Source: Glycine soja | Lineage: Eukaryota; Streptophyta; Magnoliopsida; Fabales; Fabaceae | Length of the DNA: 64,000 nucleotides | Reading direction: 5' to 3' | NCBI RefSeq assembly: GCF_004193775.1 | Contig: NC_041004.1 | Location: 34,000,411-34,064,410, forward strand | Shown: one piece after another, positions 1 to 11,300 of the stretch | Numbering within the stretch: position 1 is the stretch's first letter | Layout of the letters: each line of letters starts with the position of its first letter | The notes under the pieces: generated by a model | Databases searched by the model: none | What the model was told of the DNA's origin: nothing | What the model saw: the letters and a program-made list of their open reading frames with translations, nothing else | Translations under genes and position numbers: made by a program

Positions 1-315
1 GAGAAAGAGAAAGCATATAGAAGTATCGTCAATCTGAAAACTGACCTAACATGTCTCTATTTATATAGTTAGGGTACTCACAACCTATTATTTACTCTAT
101 TTTTTTTATTTTTATTATTTCATAAACAATAACTTTATTTTATTTCCTATCAAATGAATAAATAAAATATCATTTTTATTTTCCTTCATACCATTATTTT
201 TATTAATAAAATTATTTTTCCTTATTTATTTAATTATAAAAACCTCATCATTTTTCTAAAATTATTTATTTTTAATTAAAAATCCTTTTTAATTTATTTT
301 ATGAAAAATGGAATG
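1..315. other. AT-rich intergenic DNA
   Basis: Very AT-rich sequence with many T and A runs. I see no gene, repeat unit or RNA gene here. It flanks the broken gene copy that begins at about 316. Confidence 0.6.
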
Positions 316-1850
316 TTACATATATAATGCCTCAATGTAAAAGAGTATAAAACACATAACCAACATATACACATTACAACACAAGCAGATTGCAATTTGG
401 AGAAATTCTGACTTTCTTCAGCGGGTTGAGTAATCCAATTGGATTCAACTTGTTGGATAAATTGCTCTTCCTCTTTTGACTTCAATGTAGAACATGATAT
501 TATTGAACATTTTTAGTTTAGTATTTTCATATTCTTTTTCATCTTATTTGAACTCTCTTTGACTCTTATTTTACCACCATAACTTAGTTTTGGTCTTAGG
601 CAAATAATTGGACTTAATTGATAATTGTTGCTTATTTTTGGATTTTGTGATTACTTGACTTATATGTCTTGTATAGGACCTATAGGATGCTACAGAACTC
701 CATATGGAGCATATGAGTAGTCCCTGGAAAGCTAAGAAAAAGAGCTATAATTTTATCAGAACTAAACTGGTCATTTCTGTCATTTTGAGGGTCATTTAAG
801 GCTTGGAAGTCAAAGCCACTACACTTGGATTTTGGGCTACGAATTTTAGGTCTTTACATTATGTAATTAGCTTAATTAGAGAGATTAATTAGGCCTAATT
901 AGGACCCATCCATTACTTCTTATTAGTTAGAGTATATATTAGTGTAGTTAGTTAGCTAGAATCATTTTTCACAAAACAAATTTAGAAACTTCTAGTACAA
1001 GTTTTGAGATCAAACTCTTTTCTCTCTTTTTCTCTCAATTGTTCTTCATCTTTCTTCAACTTTGTTTTTCTCTTTTCTTGCTCAATTTTCATTGTTCTTC
1101 CATTGGTGATGACTATGGAAGGCTAAACAACTAATTAATCCAAGGATCCAATAAATCAATGAGGAATTTGAGTTCTGGTTAAGTATTTCGAGTTTTGTTG
1201 TGAATGGTCATCCTCTTCCCCAATTTTATTTTTGTATATATGATTCTGAATGTGTTTAGGATTGGAAATAAATTAAGCTATTGATTAATTTCCTAATTCG
1301 AATTTAATTACAAATTAATTGGATGATATTTCAATTGGATTCGTGATCTCAATGTATTTAGGGATTAGTTTGATTGAATTACATATAATGAGATTGATTG
1401 AACTTTCATGATATGATCATCATCTGTAGCAAACTATGATAATTCAAATGGCTTGGATTTGATAAATTGGATTGGTGCTCTTAAATCCGTTTCATTTCTG
1501 TTTTTATGTTTCTGTAATTCTACATTTTTGTTTTTTGTGTTTTTACAATTCTACATTTCTATTTATGTAATTTTTTTCAATTTTCCACAACTTATTTATT
1601 GAAATCCCTTGCAGTGTATAAGTGGATTAAAGTCAAAACCAAATTGGATTGTGTCTCTGAGTCGACCTTGGTTATTCATGTACTATAAAATGAATCCTAG
1701 TTTGTTTTGGAACAATTCAACAATTCTTATCAGATATTCAAGTAGAATGCTCCTTAGGCACATTTTCAGGGGAGTCAGGGTCTAAAACTCGAACCTCAAA
1801 ATTGAATTTATCCTTTTTAATTGATTCCTTGGTTCTTTCGATAAGCCATT
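316..1850 (-). pseudogene. Broken copy of the 3' end of the 8347-14647 gene, split by an insertion
   Basis: Two blocks, about 316-500 and 1738-1850, match 8165-8365 and 8370-8480, the last exon and 3' flank of the large minus-strand gene at 8347-14647. In the first copy the blocks are separated by 1.2 kb of foreign DNA. Read on the minus strand, the 1738-1850 block encodes a segment like the TKDSIEEGKFSF region of the intact gene. Where that gene has His-Ser-Thr-Trp, this copy has His-Ser-Thr followed by TGA. The 316-500 block can be read on as a short tail ending in a hydrophobic stretch (LQSACVVMCICWLCVLYSF) that the intact gene lacks because of an earlier stop. No upstream exons are visible, so this is a truncated, probably dead duplicate. 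Confidence 0.75.
501..1732. mobile_element. LTR-like insertion flanked by GATAT repeats
   Basis: About 1232 bp interrupt the duplicated gene fragment. GATAT occurs at 496-500 and again at 1733-1737, exactly where the two halves rejoin when compared with the intact copy, so this is a probable 5-bp target duplication. The insert codes for nothing recognisable. Its 3' part (CCCTTGCAGTG, then GAGTCGACC, ending TTATCA) resembles the end of a gypsy Tat/Athila-type LTR, and the T/C-rich tract near 1015-1090 would fit an LTR leader. The left end does not start with TG, so a solo LTR is likely but not proven. Confidence 0.5.
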
Positions 1851-1851
1851 T

Positions 1852-2052
1852 TGTTAACAATAAGTGTTAAGTCATTCAGTTTTGTAAATAGATAATTAGA
1901 TAGTTAGTATTTTTACTTCTCATTATCTAGGATAAGTACCAAGGTACATTTGTATTGTAATTTGATCAATGAGATTTCATTATTTCAGCTTTTCAAAGCA
2001 TTCATTCTTCTCTCCTTTTTTACCTCTTCAGCTGAACCTTGCATTTTTTACA
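1852..2052 (+). mobile_element. Copia 5' LTR followed by a tRNA-Met-type primer binding site
   Basis: The segment starts TGTTAAC and ends TTTTTTACA. It is followed directly at 2053 by TGGTATCAAAGCC, close to the usual plant primer binding site TGGTATCAGAGC complementary to initiator tRNA-Met. About 200 bp is short but normal for Copia LTRs. It has the usual late features, including the TTGATCAATGAGATTTCATT stretch near 1961-1981. Coding relics of the same element follow at 3400-3676 and 4371-4707. No 3' LTR is visible. Confidence 0.65.
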
Positions 2053-2131
2053 TGGTATCAAAGCCTTTTCTTTTGTTTCAAGGAACTTCTTTTTCCTTAT
2101 AGACATGTATCTTCTTTTAGAGATAATTTTG

Positions 2132-3383
2132 GAGTGAATAGGCAATTTAGTTCCTGAGATTGTACCCATTTTGTATATTAGTCTCTAACTTAATGTTAAA
2201 TGCAAAATAGTCCATATCTTTGGATACGTGTTGCAAAATAGTCCTTCCGTTAAATTTTAAAGTAACGTTGTTAGTGAAGTCAATTTTAGTGTCACGTGGA
2301 CTATCCAACATGACACTAAAGGATGACGTGGCATGGTATGTGGACGTGCCTCTTAAAAGATGTCACGTCATTTGATGATAACAAAACGAGTAAATAGGCA
2401 ATTTAGTCCCTGACTTTGTACCCCTGTTGCATATTAGTCCCTAACTTAATGAAAAATTCAAAATAGTCCCTATTTTTGCATAAGTGTTGAAAAATAGTCC
2501 CTAACTTAAAAGATGCCAGAAATCGTGCTTAAAGTGTTCATGCATTGCGAAGGTTGTACCTTGCACGATTTCAGGCAACGCAAATTCCTCCTTGGATTCC
2601 TTGTCATATTTTGATTTCTCTGGTTTTTTCTCTTCTTCTTTCTTTTCTTCTTTCTTTGCTTTTTTCTCCTCCACTTTATTTTTCTTTGGTTTTTTCTCTT
2701 CCTATTCAGAACCCAAAAAAAAAAAAAATCAGAACCCGGAATGATACATTGATGGTAATTGAAGAAAAAAAAAGAGGAAAAGAGAATGGTTATGCAGACC
2801 TCGCCCATTGGTGTGGACGACTGCAGAGATAAGGTTGTTGCGGTGGATTTTTGGTTATTTTTATTTGTGCAAGTGTGTGTGGGTTCTTTTTCTTATATAT
2901 GCCTCAATTGGTTCAGAACCATTAGATTTGAAGAAGTCACTCATTCTATCATCATCAAATGATGTGGCACTAAAATTGACCTCACTAACAGTGTTATTTT
3001 AAAATTTAACGAAAAGACTATTTTGTAACACTTATGCAAAGATAGAGACTATTTTGAATTTTTCATTAAGTTAGAGACTAATATGCAACATGGGTACAAA
3101 GTCAGGGACTAAATTGCCTATTTACTCATTTTGTTATTATCAAATGACGTGACATCTTTTAAGAGGCACGTCCATGTGTCATGCCACGTCATCCTTTAGT
3201 GTCACGTTGGATAGTCCACGTGACACTAAAATTGACCTCACTAACAACGTTACTTTAAAATTTACCGGAAAGACTATTTTGCAACACTTATGCAAAGATA
3301 GAGACTATTTTGCATTTCACATTAAGTTAGGGAATAATATGCAAAATGGGTAAAATCTCAGGGAATAAATTACCTATTCACTC
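2132..3383. mobile_element. Mutator-like element (Pack-MULE) with long inverted repeats and HMA gene fragments
   Basis: A 1252-bp element flanked by the 10-bp direct repeat GATAATTTTG (2122-2131 and 3384-3393), in the size range made by Mutator-like transposases. The terminal inverted repeats are long (about 2132-2510 and 3000-3383) and start GAGTGAATAGG. Each arm contains two head-to-tail copies of the terminal motif (second left copy from about 2388). The roughly 490-bp core has no transposase. It holds pieces of a heavy-metal-associated isoprenylated protein (HIPP) gene: on the plus strand from 2515 the start of an HMA domain (PEIVLKVFMHCEGC, with the metal-binding MxCxxC), and on the minus strand from about 2705 to 2565 a Lys/Glu-rich tract ending ALPEIV. 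The two pieces are head to head. It sits inside a Copia relic. Confidence 0.75.
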
Positions 3384-3399
3384 GATAATTTTGTTTGAG

Positions 3400-3676
3400 G
3401 AAGATTTGGCACTAAATATAAACACCTCTCAAGTTGGAATTTGAATCTTGATTCAGCATGATGTTTCTAAGGAATGTTGTGTTTTATGATCCTAGTTATG
3501 GATTCAACAATCTAATTCCTTTCCTTGATCCATGGTTTCATCATTCACAACTTGTATCACACCATCTCAACTTGATATACCTTCTACAATATCCATTTAA
3601 GACACTAATCCACCTAGACATTTTCACTAGAAATCTTAGACCCTCACATATTTCAAGAGATTATCATATAAAATAA
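3400..3676 (+). pseudogene. Copia polyprotein relic, between integrase and reverse transcriptase
   Basis: An open stretch of 72 codons (3458-3676) contains pieces like the linker between integrase and reverse transcriptase in Copia polyproteins: FLRNVVFYD, then IPFLDPWFHHSQ, then RPSHISRDYH, which match the usual 'S-R-D-V-V-F-H/Y', 'F-P-F' and 'P-x-Y-L-x-D-Y-H' patterns. It is a decayed internal part of the element whose LTR is at 1852-2052. The Mutator-like element lies between them and a hAT-like element cuts it at 3675. Confidence 0.6.
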
Positions 3677-4370
3677 GGGATTTTCACCGATTCGGGTCAA
3701 CTCATGACCTAACTCGATCCAACCCAACTCATATTGGGTTGAATCTTCTAAATGTTCGAATCAAATCCGACTTAATCCAATTAAGACCCGATCATATACG
3801 AATTGAGTAACGAATACTATTTTTTTCAACCTGACCCAACCCAAATCATATAATTAAATTTATTATTATATATAAATTAATTATTAAATACAAAACACAT
3901 TATTTTTTAGCTCACATACTATATTAAATTATTAAATTAAACCATTATGATTTTTTCTTTTTTAAGTTGTTGTTTTATCCCTGTCTTGATTTTGCTTATG
4001 TTTTCTCATGCTAGTACAATATTTTATTTCTATCTAAAATAAAAATATTGTATTAACATTAAAATAATTAATTTTATTAGTCAAATATTTTTAAAATTTG
4101 ATCTCTTTTAAATGCATTTAGTCAATATATGCTTACAAAATTTTAGGTAAAAATAAATTATTATTATTATAAAAAAATATTTTTGTAAAATATAAAATAT
4201 TTTTTAAATATTCAAATTCAATTAACCTAACTTAACCCGTTTATGATCGAATTGGATTGGATCAGGTATAAAAAAATACACAAACTCAATTCAACCCAAC
4301 TTGTTAAATTTTGATCACATTGAGTAACGGATTTAGTCAAACTCAATCCGCCCAACCCATCAACACCCCT
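3675..4370. mobile_element. hAT-like non-autonomous element
   Basis: A 696-bp insertion flanked by TATAAAAT (3667-3674) and TATAAATT (4371-4378), an 8-bp target duplication with one mismatch, as made by hAT transposases. The right end read inward is AGGGGTGTTGATGGGTTGGG, a common hAT MITE terminus; the left end AAGGGATTTTCACC is a poorer match. Both subterminal zones carry repeats of the 'GGGTTGGGTTGA / TCAACCCAACC' kind. The middle is AT-rich and non-coding. Joining the flanks restores a continuous Copia relic. Confidence 0.55.
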
Positions 4371-4707
4371 TATAAATTTACTTTGATGAGTTCATCCACC
4401 AAGCCTAATTCCAACATCAAATATTCTATTTGATAATTACATTTCCTATGATGCTCTATGCCTCTATCTCCCAAAAACAAACATTTTTCTGAAGAATCAA
4501 TCTCATACACAGAAACATCCAACATGATTGTTAGGAACAGGCTATTGATGCTTAATTTTCAGCTCTTTCAAATAATAACACTTAGATTATCACATCTCAG
4601 CCCGTTAGAAAGATGACCATCAAATCCAAATGAGTCTTCAAAGTGAAGTATAAAGAAGATGGATCCATTGAAAGGAACAAAGTTAGGCTAGTTGCAAAGG
4701 GAGTTTG
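4371..4707 (+). pseudogene. Copia reverse transcriptase relic
   Basis: Near 4600-4705 the plus strand reads VFKVKYKEDGSIERNKVRL followed by VAKG, the start of the Copia reverse transcriptase domain. The usual Trp before VFKV is replaced by a TGA stop. Upstream from 4371 there are weaker matches to the region before the domain. It continues the relic at 3400-3676 once the hAT-like insertion is removed. The match stops at about 4707. Confidence 0.65.
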
Positions 4708-6262
4708 CCACTAAATTAATAGTTTGTTAATCACGCACCATACTAAGCTAACTAACCTAAACTTCCTTTGTTAATTAACATATGGCACAAATCAAAATAT
4801 TTTTCACGATAGCTAATTATGTCTGTTTTGAGGTAAAAATCATTAATCAATTAAAAAATTGTTATGCAAACTGAAATTTGTTAAATCTGTTAAGCACGTG
4901 CAAAAAGATAAATAAGAAAGGAAAATGTTAATCCAACCCAAAAGAAAACATGATTTTTTTGAAAATGTGCAGTAGTACAATGGTAGATAGGCATGGTGTT
5001 GCTTTTGTGGGGGGAAAAGGAATCCTTTCTTCATGCAGATGATGGTCATCTCCTCATATATATGAATATTATGACGAAATAATTTTAATGTTAGTCTTAA
5101 AATACTCAATAAAAAATATATTTTATGCTAGTATCAGCTTGATGAATCAATATATAATTTTTAAAAAGAAAGGTACATATATTATAAAATAAACTTAATT
5201 AAAATATAATGACAGTATAAATACCATTTATACAATTATTTAAAAATAGACGGTGTCATGTGTGTTAAAGTTGTTAATTTTTGTAATAACTATTTTAAAG
5301 GTTATATTTAAAATGATTTCTAATTTATTGACACTATAAAAATCTTTAAATAAAATGAAACTCTGATAAAGAAAAGTATGTATTAAAAGATTAAAAGAAA
5401 CATGAACTTGTAGATAATCATTAATTATTGTTAAAAAATTAATAAGAAATATTTTGCAAGGCTTTAAAAGGGAAAGCGATTGTTTTTAAAAAAAAATACT
5501 GTACATATCAAACTTTTTAAACTTGAAGTCATTCTAATCCCAAAGGCCAAAAGTAAAAGAGTAAAAGAGGGTTATTTTATTATATGATCATACAGGACAA
5601 GGAAGTATTACGCATACATGCCGGCCGGATCCATTCTTCGTAGGTTTGACTAAATTTATTATTTAATTTGTCTAAGGGAGTTATTTAAAAAAAATGCTAT
5701 TTTTTCTGACAAATAATCATTATGCACCATGCATCTAAATTTCAAGGATGTGACAAATAATCATTATCCTGAAATGCTTAATGCCTTAGATGACTCAACA
5801 GCATAATAGATATACGGAGATAATAAATATTTATAAACTATCAAGAAGACAATCCAATCGAGATATTAAAATAATTATATTAATTTTCTCTTCAATAACT
5901 CAAATTATTTACTTTATTCTTATTCACTTCATAAGATTCCAATCCAAATTCCATAAGTAGGTCAATTGAATCATATAAATTACTAACATATATCCCATTG
6001 GAATTTACCGCTAAACAACTTCTTTTTCTTCTTTTTTTTCCTCCCTCTTTCCATCATGCATGGACCTGCTTTAAGCCACAAGCCAGTTCAAGTCAAGAAT
6101 CTAACATAGAAATAGGAAAAGAAAAATAATATACAAAGAATACCTTACTTTCACCAAACAACCAGATATACTCATTTCCTAGGCTTACGTTCTATCTAGC
6201 AATATATATTGACCTTATGATAAGCTTTTGTGATCAAAATCATTCTCAATTTTCAAAATATC
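4708..6262. other. Intergenic region upstream of the 6263 gene
   Basis: AT-rich, with no supported gene. Short open frames such as the minus-strand one at 4843-5109 have no domain and poor codon content. The stretch 6010-6250 probably contains the promoter and 5' leader of the next gene; AATATATATTGACC near 6200 could serve as a TATA region. Confidence 0.5.
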
Positions 6263-7555
6263 ATGGGGATGGTTACGAGTTACATGGGAGGTACAAGTCA
6301 CATTCTCTTTCATTTTCTGCCTTTTCTTGCATGAGAATTCTGAGTTCTATTTTTCATATATATTAATAAAAACTTTATTTGGTCTAAAATTAATGGATTT
6401 CACTATATTAATTCTGGCATCTCAGGAGCTGAGGTTGCATCCAAGGGGATGAGTATGCTAACAGGAACACTCTATGATCGGATCATTAAGCAGAGAAATA
6501 TCCGAGAATTAAATGAGTTCCAAATTGCCATTCTTGATATCTTCAAGTAAGCATGTCATGTCATTTCTTAAAAATTGTTACATTAACAGTAAATAGTTAT
6601 TATACTCGTTAAAAAAATGGCCCCTGCACTTAATATTATCTTTTATTTTAATCTCTATGTAAAAAAGATGTTATATTTTAGTCCCTATATAAAGAAAAAA
6701 AAATGTGTACAAATTATTCCATGTGATTTGACTGATGTTATCATGTTTTAAGAAATTTTTTTATAGTTTAATGGTAATTCACTTACAATGTAAAATTTTA
6801 CACTGTTATTAATCACATATCACCCCTTGATATTACTTTTAAAATAATTTTGTAAAAATCAATATTCAATTATTTCTGATTAGATGATAATATAAAATTA
6901 TTTTTAAAAAAATCTTTTTTTTAAGGACTGAAGAGAAAAAGCTTCATAAATAGGGACTAACAAAAATGTTTTAAAAATAGGGAACAAAAATAAAAATAAA
7001 AATATTTCCACAACTAAAAGCATTGTTAACCCTTTGAATGTCACCAATCTAACATCAGTTTTACTGATATTTTCTGACAATATTTTCATAGTGCAATCAA
7101 CATGGCATTGCCCGGTAAGCATTATGATGCTCCAGCACACGATGATATACAGGTCAGTTAACTCTTCTTCCACTTTGCGTTGAATCTGCAATGCATGCAT
7201 CCCTCCTAAACTGGCATGTTTCTCTAACAAGCAGAAATGTTATGAAACATGGACTAAATCTGAGGGTGCTGAGAAGAAAAAGGAAGCTTTCACCAGATTC
7301 ATCTCAGAGAATGTGAATCTGAGCAAAGCAGATGAATCTATGATGATCACTGGGATAGTGGCTCCACCAGTTGCCATGGTAGCTAAGAGAACTGGGCAAA
7401 CTGTGCCTCAGCTAAGTGTTATCAAAGCCATCCCTGATGTTGCATTTGTTCCTGGAGCTACCATTTTGGCTCTCATTGCTATTAAGCTCACAAAAAGAAT
7501 GGCATTCAAGAATATCCCATCCCTTCCTCAAAAAGAGGAGGATACCCCTTCCTAG
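6263..7555 (+). CDS. Unrecognised 176-residue plant protein, possibly myristoylated and membrane-attached
   Basis: Four coding exons join in frame: 6263-6290, 6426-6546, 7092-7152 and 7235-7555, all with GT-AG introns, giving 176 residues. The start context is TCATGGGG. The protein begins MGMVTS, which fits an N-myristoylation signal (Gly2, Ser6). Residues 11-50 form an amphipathic segment (TGTLYDRIIKQ, NEFQIAILDIFN). Next come ALPGKHYDAPAHDDIQKCY and a Lys-rich stretch with GAEKKKEAFTRF. Residues about 139-156 are hydrophobic (VAFVPGATILALIAI), followed by basic KLTKR and a polar tail. The central part vaguely recalls a degenerate EF-hand pair, and similar plant proteins are sometimes labelled calcium-binding, but I see no intact EF-hand loop. 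The function is unknown. The gene model is strong because all phases match. Confidence 0.8.
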
Positions 7556-8346
7556 CTTTCCCTTTTGATGGAAATGTGCATTATTAAATGTTTCATGTTA
7601 TTTCCAAATGCAATTAATTGTGAACTTGACATTATTGAACAAAGATGAATTTTAGTGCCAATTGACCTGAGAAACCACATAATGTCACATTCTATGAATA
7701 ATAGATACATGCAAATGATATGATCTCATCGGAGTACAAGGGAGGGATGGTGATGAATGACATCAACAGTGCCTATTATTACCGACCATTAAACAAGTAA
7801 AGAAAAGTAAATTTCATATAGCTGGTACACAATATGTGCAAAATCAACATTTCTAAGATACAAAAGAAATTAATAGCCAATGAAGGAGAAAAATCATCCT
7901 TTTACAAATATGTCAAAAGAACATATATTGTTTATAAAGAAATTCGATTTGGAACAACAATACGTCGAGGTCCAATATGGAAAGAATTCAGAAGGTTTTT
8001 CCTTGATTTTGTCTCTGAACAAACAATTTGAAATGCCTTGACTTTTTTAGAATATAAGATATAGTTTCAATCGTTTACTGACGTAATAGTTCCAACCAAT
8101 AAATAAAAATAAAAACTTCCCCTAAAAAATAGAATATGCTACCATATTCACATCATGTGCAATTGATATAATGCCTCTATGAAAAAAAGTATAAAACAAA
8201 TAACCAGAATTTACGAAGTACGACACAAGCATACTGCAACTTGTTGGAGAAATTCTCAATTCCTTCGACTTGTTGAATAACCATTCCAATAGGATTCAGC
8301 TTAACCTCTTTGAGGCAGATATCTTCCTTTTTTTCCTGGGGACATT
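7556..8346. other. Convergent 3' flanks of the 6263-7555 and 8347-14647 genes
   Basis: Holds the 3' ends of two convergent genes and no further gene. A 65-codon open frame at 7834-8031 has no recognisable domain. 8165-8346 is the 3' untranslated region of the minus-strand gene and matches 316-500. One alternate frame here (8177-8374, minus) could encode the hydrophobic tail seen in that duplicate. Confidence 0.55.
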
Positions 8347-11300
8347 TTACTTGAATGTAGAACATGACATCCAAGTAGAATGCTCATTATGCATACCATT
8401 CTCATGGGGGTCAGGTTCTGAAACTTGAACATCAAAACTGAATTTACCTTCTTCAATGGAATCCTTGGTTCCATCATAGTCAATAAAATCATGCCACTCT
8501 TCCTTAGCTACTTGATTATGTATAAGAACTTCATCTTTGGTCTGCACATAAGAAAAAACTAATATTAAAAATTCACAAAGGTTTGTAAATAATACACATT
8601 ACACAGATTGTTCAATCCTTTCAGCGTAGCAGCTTAGTAGTTGGATGCTTGTGCCCAGGATAGTTAAAATTCTTGTTATTAATTCAAATTTTCAAACAAT
8701 AATTGCAGGCTTGCATCACATATTATTAACAAGTAAATCCAGCCATAGGGAATGAGGATTGCAATTTCATACCCAAAAGTGCTTCCAGTTCCAGGTAGTA
8801 ATATGAATGCAAATACGTAATACATGACATATAAGAGGATATGACAACTATTAAAAAACAAGAAAATGACATGGCAGGGATACAAACACGAGAATCCATA
8901 AATACAAATTCTAACTATTCATATGCACACAATTATTTATGAAACAGTTTTAAATTTTAAAATAAAATAAGTTAGGATGACATGTACAAATACGCACACA
9001 AAAAGTATATCACAACAACCAAGGATATTCCTTAGAAAAAAACATTGAGTAGAGCATTTCAATTTTTCAGCACACTAAAAATTGGATAACATGAAATAAT
9101 ACAGGACTATCTATAACCAAATTAAAGTCTTCGTGAATTACACATTTGTGATTGGTTAAGAACAAAATGCTTATGCAAATTCAGATCAAAGAGTTCAGTA
9201 CCATATCAATTTGAACTGAATTTCACTCTACACAAGCTAACTAAACCACATTCCTCCTTTCCCCGACTCTTATCTAATTTTTACAAAGCCGCTCTAACCT
9301 TAACCTTATGCTCCATTCGTTGATGCAAAACATCACAGATATGCTCACTATGGCCTATGCTCTCTCTAACCCTATTCTAATAGACCCCACTCCATCCTAC
9401 ACAAACAAATGGAACCCAAAATGCTGATACCCAGATCATTGATTTATTTACCAGATTAGATGTTTTTCCAACAATCCCAATTTCCTTTGAGTTTCAGATA
9501 GAGTCTAAATTTTCATTGCAGACCCTCCTAATTCTTGAAATATAGCTGTATATGAGCTATGTCTGAGATGTGTCACTAAGCACCTAAATCAAAGGAAATG
9601 CAAGCATATGCAACAAGTGGCCATATCCATAGGTCACATTGACCAATGATATGACACTACCTGCCATATTCATGCTTCATGGGAGAACTACAACAGAAAA
9701 TCAACCTTGAAACACGACCATAATTACTGCAGAAAAATAGTTTTGACATTGACCAATCAACACCTTCAAGTTCAAGCAACAATATGATTTATAAAGAACA
9801 AGTTCCATCCACTAGGCAATATTAAAAATATTCTCAAAAAAGAAGTCAGAAGAATGAGCTAGGTAGAAGTTATGTGGCATCTCAATCTTAGTGAATAACT
9901 CCTTTCATGTATGGTACAAGCAATTACGAAAACCAAAAGCACAGGGCAAGCAATGGAAAATTCTATTGTTACAAAGATACCAAATGTCAAGCATAACCCA
10001 CATACCCAATCTATATATGACAAAAAAATACATAACCCACATACCAAATTCTTGTGTTTGTATATAAAGCTTACATCTTTCAATGGATCATCAAGCTCAG
10101 GCCCATCAGTGGTTACAATACAGGGAATCATCACTTCACGACTAGCTGATGCATTTCCAGGCATAAGTAGATCTCCCATGTGAAACTCAGATTCAAGCTG
10201 AGATGAGGAATGAGGAAAACTAAATGGTAATGTGTTTTCATTACTGGTGAAAGTAGAATCAAAATGATTAAATCCATCAGATCGGCCACGCATGCTAAAT
10301 TGAGTTATAGAACAAAACTTTCCACAACTTTCACTTATCACCTTGTCGGTTCTAGTTTTTAATTGCTGAACTTCTGACTGTATAGCTTCAATCTTCTGAA
10401 TGATGTCATCCAAGGATTTATCAACATTTCCATACTCTTCAGAAGACCACTCATCATTCAGCTTGAATTCCTGGTTACTATCATTGACACCTCCTGATAT
10501 CAAATAAAACAGAACGTAGACTTGGAAATTTAGAACCCTCGTGGAAATGAACAAGTAAAACCTGTTTTGTCAAATACTTAAAATTATAAGGTAATACGTG
10601 AAAAACCAGAGGAAAAACTGTGCATTGAATACTTTGTGCTTGTTTGATTCACAGTTTCACAATTTTACGGTGAGATAATTTTTGCAAGTTGTATAAATAA
10701 CAAAAGCAGCACCATGTATATTACTGCTACTCACCTATACCAACATCACAAACATCTTTCAAACATGTATCAGCAGTACAATCTGTTTTCTCTGGAAAAA
10801 GACAAGAAAAAATTATAAAACAAAAAGATGTCAATAATAAATACTATAACAAATAAAGAAATGACATACCATAATAGGAGAATAAACTATGGTTAGACAT
10901 GTAAGATTCTATATCGCACTGCTCTTCAACTCTTTTTCTTTTGTTCCTCTTCATAACTTTATTTCTATGCATCCGATCAGATATAGGGATGGATTTGATA
11001 TTAGAGTCTTCTAATGTAAAGTGTGCCAAATCAAGTTGCTTTGAGTGATTGTATGCTGCAAGTTCTTTCTCATATTTACGTGCTTGAGACTGAAGTTGCT
11101 TCATCTGCAATTCAATCCACTTACAGCGCCATGACATAGGGTGTATGAACCTCCTCCAATGACTTGTCAAACTTTTTGTCATCCTTTTCTTTCTTAAAAT
11201 ACATCTCAGTAGAGTAAATTGTATAAAAAAAAAGTACAAATAATTGGCATTCAAATCAAACTTTAATCATGTAAAAAAAACTGACAATAAAAATCTTATT

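Noticed and set aside
10844..11254. Start of a protein at MNANYLYFF within the 8347-14647 gene
   Set aside because: That part is intron; the exon begins at 11192 after a TTTTAAG acceptor and joins exon 1 in phase.
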